Shown here in pieces: positions 7,229-11,813 of a stretch of DNA of 11,813 bases. Both the position numbers and the translations under genes were made by a program. The notes below the pieces were generated by a model that had not been told where the DNA came from, made no database searches, and saw only the letters and a program-made list of their open reading frames with translations. The stretch spans positions 1 to 11,813 of the forward strand of contig JANPJJ010000149.1 in assembly GCA_031425455.1 (NCBI GenBank), in the 5' to 3' direction. Numbering within the stretch: the first letter of the stretch is position 1; every line of letters starts with the position of its first letter. Source of the DNA: Sandaracinobacteroides sp031425455 (lineage in GTDB: Bacteria > Pseudomonadota > Alphaproteobacteria > Sphingomonadales > Sphingomonadaceae).

Positions 7229-7744
7229 TCAATCCTCGCGGGGGTGGGCGTCGCGCCAGGTGGCGGGCGGCACTCGCTGGGCGGGCGGCAGGCGCCACAG
7301 GCCGCGCCCCGCGGCGCGGGCTGCATCCTGCCCGGCCCGGATGTCGCGGTCGGGCAGGTAGCGGCTGAACGCCCAGGCCTGGCCGGCCTCGGTCATCGCT
7401 GCATTCACATAGCGGCGGTCCTGCCACACGCGAGCGACCAGCCGGCCGTAGCGGTCGCGATCAGTCACTTGCACGCGGATGGAACGGCCCTGCACCATCT
7501 GCCTCAGCGCGCTTCGAGCCTGCACGCCGCCGGGCTGCGCCAGTTCGGGCGCGTCGATTCCGGCCAGCCTGACCTCGCTGACCCGCTTCACGTCGAAGCG
7601 GCGCACCATCAGCGAATCTCCGTCCTTCACGCGAACGACTTCTCCGTTGAACATAGTGGGGGGGAAAGAGGCGCGGGGGAACATAGCGGCGGGGGCGGAC
7701 GTTCCCGCAAGCAAGGCAAGACCCGCCAGAAAATATCTCAGCAT
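7229..7744 (-). CDS. Exported thermonuclease-like protein (staphylococcal nuclease domain)
   Basis: A 171-residue protein with a signal peptide (MLRYFLAGLALLAGTSAPAA) and one SNase-like OB-fold domain, so probably a periplasmic or secreted calcium-dependent nuclease. By alignment to staphylococcal nuclease from memory, D43 in VKDGDSL corresponds to D21, R59 to R35, D64 to D40 and E67 to E43 (RLAGIDAPE), and R101 in DRYGR to R87. The full catalytic set is therefore present. A Trp/Arg/Pro-rich C-terminal tail (GLWRLPPAQRVPPATWRDAHPRED) closes the domain. The start at 7744 is supported by GAGAAGG upstream and by the signal peptide; the longer in-frame start at 8020 would run deep into the mlaE-like gene. 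It is the first gene of a two-gene unit with the HAD phosphatase and is divergent from the lipid-transport operon. Confidence 0.9.
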   Translation of the reverse strand: MLRYFLAGLALLAGTSAPAAMFPRASFPPTMFNGEVVRVKDGDSLMVRRFDVKRVSEVRLAGIDAPELAQPGGVQARSALRQMVQGRSIRVQVTDRDRYGRLVARVWQDRRYVNAAMTEAGQAWAFSRYLPDRDIRAGQDAARAAGRGLWRLPPAQRVPPATWRDAHPRED

Positions 7745-7755
7745 CGGACCTTCTC

Positions 7756-7781
7756 TTGCATCGACATGCGCCGCTATGCAA
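7756..7781. repeat. Short inverted repeat in the divergent nuclease / lipid-transporter promoter region
   Basis: TTGCAT at 7756-7761 and ATGCAA at 7776-7781 form a perfect 6-bp inverted repeat with a 14-base spacer, in the 97-base gap (7745-7841) that must contain both divergent promoters. The spacing suits a dimeric regulator, but six bases on each side could arise by chance. Confidence 0.25.
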
Positions 7782-7841
7782 AACCTTCGGCCGGGGCAGC
7801 GGCGACCATGCCCGACATTCCCCGGGGAGCCGCACGTCCAG

Positions 7842-8966
7842 ATGCCCGCCGCGCCTGCCGCACCGCCCGTGACGCTGACCCTGGAGGGCGACCGCCTGGG
7901 GCTGGCCGGCCGGCTGACGATCTGTCGCGCGACCACGCTGGAAGCGGACCTGCCGCTGGCGCTGGCCGGGTCGGAAGGGCCGCTCACCATCGATCTCTCG
8001 CGCGTGGAAGGGATGGACACCGTGGGCGCCTGGTTCGTCCATCGCCTGCTGCGTGACCGCCCCGGGAGCCGGTTGGAAGGGGCGAGCGCCGACGCCGAGC
8101 GGCTGATCGCCGAAGTCGCCCATGCCGACCGCCCGGTCCGGTTGCGGCCGGATCATGTGCCGTTCCTGGAGCGCGAGCTCGGCAAGCTGGGCGCCTATGT
8201 GTTCGAATTTTTCCACACACTCTCCACCAGCCTCGCCTTCATCGGGCTGACCCTGGTGGCAGGCTGGCGCGCGCTGACGCAGGGGCGCGGCGTGCGCTGG
8301 GGCGCGGTCACCGTGCAGATGGAGCAGACCGGCGTGAACGCGCTGGGCATCATCGGCCTGATGAGCTTTCTGATCGGGATCGTGCTGGCGCAGCAGGGCG
8401 CGGTGCAGCTGCAGCAGTTCGGCGCGGAGATTTTCGTGATCAACCTCGTCGGGCGGGCGACCTTTCGCGAGCTCGGCATCCTGCTGACGGCGATCATGGT
8501 TGCCGGCCGGTCCGCCAGCGCATTCGCCGCCCAGATCGGGGCGATGAAGCTCGCCGAGGAGGTGGACGCCATGCGGACCATCGGGATCGATCCGATGGAA
8601 GTGCTGGTGCTGCCCCGCGTGATCGCGATGATCCTGATGATGCCGCTACTGGCCTTCTATGCCTCCATCCTGTCGATCGTGGGCGGCGGGCTGTTCGCCT
8701 GGCTGTCGCTGGAGATCCCGCCTGCAACCTTCGTGCAGCGCTTGCGCGAAGTGGTGCCGTTGACCGACTTCTGGATCGGCATGTCGAAGGCGCCGGTGTT
8801 CGGCGCCTTGATCGCGGTGATCGGCTGCTTTCAGGGTTTCCAGGTTTCCGGCAATGCCGAATCGGTTGGGCAGCGCACCACATTGGCCGTTGTGCAGGCG
8901 ATCTTCGTCGTGATCGTGCTGGATGCGTTCTTCGCCGTTTTTTATACCGCGATCGGGTTCAAATGA
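7842..8966 (+). CDS. MlaE-family lipid ABC transporter permease with N-terminal STAS domain
   Basis: The 374-residue inner-membrane permease of an MCE/Mla-type transporter. Residues about 10-105 form a STAS-like domain (TLEGDRLGLAGRLT..., then PLTIDLSRVEGMDTVGAWFVHRLL), equivalent to the separate MlaB protein of E. coli. Residues 115-374 are the MlaE domain, with an amphipathic elbow near 118-140 and hydrophobic segments near 165-185, 205-225, 255-290, 315-335 and 348-372. AGRSASAFAAQIGAMKLAEEVDAMRTIGIDP (from 221) contains the coupling motif EExDA (E239-E240, D242). ATG at 7842 was chosen because GGGGAG lies 12 bases upstream and the STAS domain starts soon after. The in-frame ATG at 7776 has no binding site. 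The stop overlaps the ATPase start by four bases (ATGA). Confidence 0.92.
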   Translation: MPAAPAAPPVTLTLEGDRLGLAGRLTICRATTLEADLPLALAGSEGPLTIDLSRVEGMDTVGAWFVHRLLRDRPGSRLEGASADAERLIAEVAHADRPVRLRPDHVPFLERELGKLGAYVFEFFHTLSTSLAFIGLTLVAGWRALTQGRGVRWGAVTVQMEQTGVNALGIIGLMSFLIGIVLAQQGAVQLQQFGAEIFVINLVGRATFRELGILLTAIMVAGRSASAFAAQIGAMKLAEEVDAMRTIGIDPMEVLVLPRVIAMILMMPLLAFYASILSIVGGGLFAWLSLEIPPATFVQRLREVVPLTDFWIGMSKAPVFGALIAVIGCFQGFQVSGNAESVGQRTTLAVVQAIFVVIVLDAFFAVFYTAIGFK

Positions 8967-9775
8967 GGAACAGGGAGCCGATCATCCGGGTGCAGGGCCT
9001 GAAGAACCAGTTCGGCGCCCAGGTCGTGCACCAGGGGCTGGATCTGGACGTGATGCCGGGCGAGATTCTGGGTGTGGTCGGCGGTTCGGGCTCGGGAAAG
9101 TCGGTACTGCTGCGCTCGATCATCGGGCTGCAGCAGCCCGCCGAGGGGCATGTGGAGGTGCTGGGTCGCGCCGTAACCGGGAACGACGCCACCGAGGACG
9201 CGGACCTCACCCGGCAATGGGGCGTGCTGTTCCAGGGCGGGGCGCTGTTCTCGGGCATGACGGTGGCCGAGAATGTGCAGGTGCCGCTGCGCGAATATTT
9301 CAGCCTGTCCGACGCGCTGATGGGCGAGATCGCCAGCTACAAGGTCGCGATGGTCGGGCTGCCGCCCGAGGCGGGACCAAAATATCCCTCCGAGCTGTCG
9401 GGGGGCATGAAGAAACGGGCCGCGCTGGCCCGCGCGCTGGCGCTGGACCCGCAGCTGCTGTTTTTGGACGAGCCGACCGCCGGGCTTGACCCGATCGCGG
9501 CGCAGGGGTTCGACGCCCTCATCCGGACCCTGAAGGAGACGATGGGCCTGACGGTGTTCCTGATCACGCACGACCTCGACACGCTGTACGCCATCTGCGA
9601 CCGGGTGGCGGTGATTGCCGACCGGAAGATCATCGCAGTGGATCGCATCGAGGCGCTGAAGCAGCTGGATCATCCCTGGGTGCAGGAATATTTCTCGGGC
9701 CCCCGCGGAAGGGCTGCGGCCACGGCGCAAGGCGCCAGACGCCCCGAGAGCGCCAGCAGTTACGAGGAGGCCTGA
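8963..9775 (+). CDS. MlaF-family ATP-binding protein of the lipid ABC transporter
   Basis: A 270-residue cytoplasmic ATPase that drives the permease. Walker A is GGSGSGKS at 40-47, the Q-loop glutamine is Q91, and the signature LSGGM is at 145-149 (the LSGGM-K-KR form typical of Mla ATPases). Walker B LLFLDE is at 165-170 with catalytic E170, and the switch histidine is H203 in ITHDLD. After about residue 245 comes a 25-residue low-complexity tail (Ala/Arg/Ser/Glu). E. coli MlaF has a C-terminal extension involved in dimer and MlaB contacts; whether this tail does the same is unknown. The start overlaps the permease stop (ATGA) and the stop overlaps the MCE gene start (TGATG), so all four genes are likely translated together. 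Confidence 0.95.
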   Translation: MRNREPIIRVQGLKNQFGAQVVHQGLDLDVMPGEILGVVGGSGSGKSVLLRSIIGLQQPAEGHVEVLGRAVTGNDATEDADLTRQWGVLFQGGALFSGMTVAENVQVPLREYFSLSDALMGEIASYKVAMVGLPPEAGPKYPSELSGGMKKRAALARALALDPQLLFLDEPTAGLDPIAAQGFDALIRTLKETMGLTVFLITHDLDTLYAICDRVAVIADRKIIAVDRIEALKQLDHPWVQEYFSGPRGRAAATAQGARRPESASSYEEA

Positions 9776-10728
9776 TGGAGAACCGCCAATCCCATGTGCT
9801 GGTCGGCGCGGTCACCTTCGTGCTGGTGCTGCTGCTGTTCGGCTTCGTCCTGTGGCTGTCGCGCTTTTCCGGTGAGGAAAAGGCCGAGTTTGACGTGTTC
9901 TTCAAACAATCGGTGTCGGGGTTGGCGGTCGGGTCTGCGGTCAGCTTCTCGGGCGTGCCGGTGGGGCAGGTTCGGCGAATCGCACTGATGCCGGAAAGCC
10001 CCGAGTTCATCCGGGTCCGGATCGAGGTGGACCCCGAAGTCCCGGTGCTCGAGGGGACGACCGCGTCGTTGAACGGCGTCGGCTTTACCGGCGTGACCGA
10101 AGTGCAGCTGACGGGGAGCATGCGCGGGCAGGCGCCGATCACGCAGCCCGGACCTTATGGCGTCCCCGTGATCCCGGCGGCGGCGTCCGGGTTCGGACAA
10201 TTGCTGGAATCGGCGCCGGAGGTGCTGGAGCGGGTCTCCACGCTGACAGCGCGGCTGAACGAGGTGTTCGACGACCGGAATCGCGCGTCGCTTGCAGGGG
10301 TGCTGGCCAATCTGGACAAGACGACCGGGGCGATCGCTGCCGAAGGCCCGGCGCTGCAGGCCGCGATCCGCGAGACCCAGGCGACGCTGCAGGCCGCGGC
10401 GCGGGCCGCCGACAGCCTGGCGAAGGCGGGAACCAGCGCCGACGCGTTGCTGACCCAGGACGGCAAGCCGCTGGTCGCCGATCTGCGGCGGGCGGTGGAG
10501 TCAGCGGAAAGTACATTGCAGCGGATCGACGGGATGGCGCGGACGGCGGAACCCGGCGTGCAGTCGCTCGCGACCCAGACCATCCCCGAGGTGAACCGGC
10601 TGATCGCCGACCTCCGCGATGTGTCGCAGCAGCTGGGCGCCTTTGCGACCAAGCTGGACGAAGACCCGCTTGGCGCCGCGACCGGCGGCCGGGCGCTGCC
10701 AGACTATGAGCCGGAGACGCCGAAATGA
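9775..10728 (+). CDS. MlaD-family MCE-domain lipid-binding protein
   Basis: A 317-residue protein with one N-terminal transmembrane anchor (residues 8-29) and a single periplasmic MCE domain at about 38-117: FDVFFKQSVSGLAVGSAVSFSGVPVGQVRRIAL, then GTTASLNGVGFTGVTEVQLTGS. MCE domains form hexameric rings that carry lipid from or to the MlaE permease. Residues about 140-295 are mostly predicted helix with repeated Ala/Leu/Asp pattern (LLESAPEVLERVSTLTARL, LQAAIRETQATLQAAARAADSLAK). Six such chains could form a helical barrel or tunnel beyond the ring, as in longer MCE proteins. The C-terminus is short, acidic and proline-containing. This is longer than E. coli MlaD (183) and closer to the proteobacterial type that pairs with an auxiliary lipoprotein. 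The stop overlaps the next start (ATGA). Confidence 0.93.
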   Translation: MENRQSHVLVGAVTFVLVLLLFGFVLWLSRFSGEEKAEFDVFFKQSVSGLAVGSAVSFSGVPVGQVRRIALMPESPEFIRVRIEVDPEVPVLEGTTASLNGVGFTGVTEVQLTGSMRGQAPITQPGPYGVPVIPAAASGFGQLLESAPEVLERVSTLTARLNEVFDDRNRASLAGVLANLDKTTGAIAAEGPALQAAIRETQATLQAAARAADSLAKAGTSADALLTQDGKPLVADLRRAVESAESTLQRIDGMARTAEPGVQSLATQTIPEVNRLIADLRDVSQQLGAFATKLDEDPLGAATGGRALPDYEPETPK

Positions 10729-11366
10729 GATGGATCGTTGTTCTGGGCGCCGCCCTGCTGGCGGGCTGCGGGCCGCTGGTACAGGTGGGGGGCAATGCGC
10801 CACGCCCCGATGCGCTCTACACGCTGGCCGCCACCAAGCCGGCGGCAACGCCGGTGGGGCAGGCGGCGGTAGACATGACGACCGCGATCAGCATCGACGT
10901 TCCGGCCGTGCCCGGCGCGCTGCAAACGCTGCGCATTCCAGTGACCGTTTCCGATACGTCGATGCAGTATGTGAAGGCGGCGCAATGGGCCGAACAGCCC
11001 AACCGGCTGTTCCAGCGCCTGCTGGCCGACACGCTGGCGAACGGCGGGGTGGCCGTGATCGACCAGCGCAGCAGCGGCACAACGGGCGGGCGGCGGCTGA
11101 GCGGGCAGCTGCTGGCCTTCGGGGTGGACACGCGCGCGGCGCCGATGGTTCGGGTGCGCTATGACGCGACGTTGACCGGGCCAGACGGCGTGCGGCAGCG
11201 TCGGTTCGAGCGCGAGGTGCCGCTGGGCGTGGTAGAGGGCGACGCCGTGGCGGGCGCCCTGAACGAGGCCGCGAACGCCGTGGCGGCCGATGTGGCAGCG
11301 TGGGTGGGGGCGGCGGCCGGGCGCCGGGCAGGCATCCGGGTTGACCCGTCGCCAGCCAGAAGCTAA
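10725..11366 (+). CDS. ABC-type transport auxiliary lipoprotein (PqiC/YmbA-like)
   Basis: A 213-residue lipoprotein with a textbook signal: MRWIVVLGAALLAGC, lipobox LAGC with Cys15 as the acylated residue. Residue 16 is Gly, not Asp, so sorting to the outer membrane by Lol is expected. The mature part shows the family's LYTL strand near residue 31, and the block SMQYVKAAQWAEQPNRLFQRLLADTL at about 79-104, typical of PqiC-like and 'ABC transporter auxiliary' lipoproteins (Pfam PF03886 as I recall it). It should form the outer-membrane end of the MCE transporter. It is the last gene of the operon, coupled to the MCE gene by an ATGA overlap; the tRNA begins 20 bases after its TAA stop. No hairpin terminator is visible between them. 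Confidence 0.88.
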   Translation: MRWIVVLGAALLAGCGPLVQVGGNAPRPDALYTLAATKPAATPVGQAAVDMTTAISIDVPAVPGALQTLRIPVTVSDTSMQYVKAAQWAEQPNRLFQRLLADTLANGGVAVIDQRSSGTTGGRRLSGQLLAFGVDTRAAPMVRVRYDATLTGPDGVRQRRFEREVPLGVVEGDAVAGALNEAANAVAADVAAWVGAAAGRRAGIRVDPSPARS

Positions 11367-11386
11367 TCGCCCCGCTCTTCACCGCT

Positions 11387-11463
11387 GGCGGGGTAGCTCA
11401 GCTGGTTAGAGCACAGGATTCATAACCCTGAGGCCGCGGGTTCAAGTCCCGCCCCCGCCACCA
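11387..11463 (+). tRNA. tRNA with CAU anticodon, probably elongator tRNA-Met
   Basis: The 77-base cloverleaf can be folded by hand. The acceptor GGCGGGG (11387-11393) pairs fully with CCCCGCC (11453-11459). The D arm GCTC/GAGC has a 9-base loop. The anticodon loop TTCATAA carries CAT, the variable loop is 5 bases, and the T arm GCGGG/CCCGC has loop TTCAAGT. The discriminator is A and CCA is encoded. The fully paired first acceptor position argues against initiator tRNA. Elongator Met is the best call from the GGTTAGAGCACA region, but an Ile tRNA with lysidine-modified CAU cannot be excluded. The anticodon stem has an A-C mismatch at its last pair (31-39). The gene is followed directly by integrase-associated DNA. 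Confidence 0.93.
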
Positions 11464-11470
11464 GCGAATA

Positions 11471-11492
11471 CTAAGTGTATGAAATCACTTAG
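11471..11492. repeat. Perfect 7-bp inverted repeat 7 bases downstream of the tRNA
   Basis: CTAAGTG at 11471-11477 and CACTTAG at 11486-11492 are exact reverse complements with an 8-base spacer (TATGAAAT). It may act as a weak terminator for the tRNA, though no T-run follows, or as a recombinase or regulator binding site belonging to the element. Confidence 0.5.
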
Positions 11493-11560
11493 AAAGCATT
11501 GATAACAATAGGCTTTTCCACTGCTGAGTGCTACATTTGCGGCAGTCCGAAAGGCAGAAT

Positions 11561-11813
11561 ATGTGCACCTATCTTCACCAGCGTTACGGCAGTCCGAACT
11601 ACTATTTTCGGCGCCCCGTGCCCCTCGAACTGCGGCCCTTCATCGGCAAGCGGGAGTGGCTGATTTCATTGGGCGTGAAGGATCGCGGGGCGGCAAAGCG
11701 CCTGATACCGGACATCACGAAAAAAACCGATGCGGAGCTTGACGAGGCCCGGCGTCAGATGGCGGCGGCTGCACAGCCCGACATGCCTGATGCCCTCGCC
11801 ACGGGCTCCCCAG
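11561..11813 (+). CDS. Tyrosine-type site-specific integrase, N-terminal 84 residues (runs off window)
   Basis: Translation from ATG at 11561 starts MCTYLHQRYGSPNYYFRRPV and continues PLELRPFIGKREWLISLGVKD..., then KRLIPDITKKTDAELDEARRQ. The Y-Y-F-R-R-x-V-P...L....G..E...SLGT/VKD...AK pattern is the N-terminal region of alphaproteobacterial phage-type integrases (the domain I know as DUF6538), followed by the start of a helical linker. The catalytic domain with its R-H-R-Y residues lies beyond the edge and is not seen. AAAGGCAG, with AAGG at 11551-11554, is a good ribosome binding site 6 bases upstream. It would insert and excise the element at the neighbouring tRNA. Codon use is slightly less GC-biased than in the genes to the left. 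Confidence 0.8.
   Translation, partial: MCTYLHQRYGSPNYYFRRPVPLELRPFIGKREWLISLGVKDRGAAKRLIPDITKKTDAELDEARRQMAAAAQPDMPDALATGSP

Larger units (their letters stand above)
11464..11813 (+). mobile_element. One end of an integrated element (genomic island or prophage) inserted at the tRNA 3' end
   Basis: Directly after the encoded CCA the base composition drops: 11464-11560 is about 41% GC by hand count, against a clearly GC-rich remainder. A tyrosine-type integrase N-terminus then begins at 11561, reading away from the tRNA. Integrase genes next to an intact tRNA are the classical layout at the attachment end of an integrated element. The other end, and the duplicated tRNA fragment expected there, lie outside the window, so boundary and element type are inferred. 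Confidence 0.65.

Noticed and set aside
11499..11527. Possible integrase promoter starting at TTGATA
   Set aside because: With a 17-base spacer the -10 would be TGCTGA, a poor match. The AT-rich gap probably holds a promoter, but I cannot place it.
1..11813. CRISPR arrays, riboswitches, toxin-antitoxin pairs or reverse-transcriptase systems
   Set aside because: No regularly spaced repeats, no structured leader that I can recognise, and no small gene pair or RT-like protein was found on reading both strands.

Overview
The window is a high-GC chromosomal stretch, and the gene set, GC-rich codon use and integrase type point to an alphaproteobacterium, most likely a sphingomonad (Sphingomonadales). 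That placement is inferred from family resemblance, not from a marker gene. Nearly all of the window is ordinary, densely packed housekeeping sequence. No gene-free gap exceeds about 220 bases. The clear change in character is in the last 350 bases, where a tRNA gene is followed by AT-richer DNA and the start of a tyrosine-type integrase.

Left part (1-4225): the first residues of an exported protein of unknown function (minus strand, cut by the window edge), then a small MscS-type mechanosensitive channel (minus). Divergent from the channel is a fused PabB-PabC protein, which would make p-aminobenzoate for folate. It is followed by a class I aspartate aminotransferase.

Middle (4226-7841): a small outer-membrane beta-barrel-like protein (minus) is divergent from msrP-msrQ, the periplasmic methionine sulfoxide repair pair (Tat-exported molybdenum enzyme plus haem membrane protein). 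msrQ overlaps tail-to-tail by 50 bases with a two-gene minus-strand unit that encodes an exported staphylococcal-nuclease-like protein and a HAD-IB phosphatase.

Right part (7842-11366): a tightly coupled four-gene operon for an MCE/Mla-type lipid transporter. It encodes a permease with a fused N-terminal STAS domain, an ATPase, a membrane-anchored MCE substrate-binding protein and an auxiliary outer-membrane lipoprotein. Each start codon overlaps the preceding stop codon. Together these should move phospholipid or other lipid between the inner and outer membranes.

Right end (11387-11813): an intact tRNA with a CAU anticodon, then about 97 bp at roughly 41% GC containing a perfect 7-bp inverted repeat, then an integrase N-terminus running off the edge. 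This looks like one end of a genomic island or prophage inserted at the tRNA 3' end. Any unusual cargo would lie beyond the window. I found no convincing new system inside the window itself.
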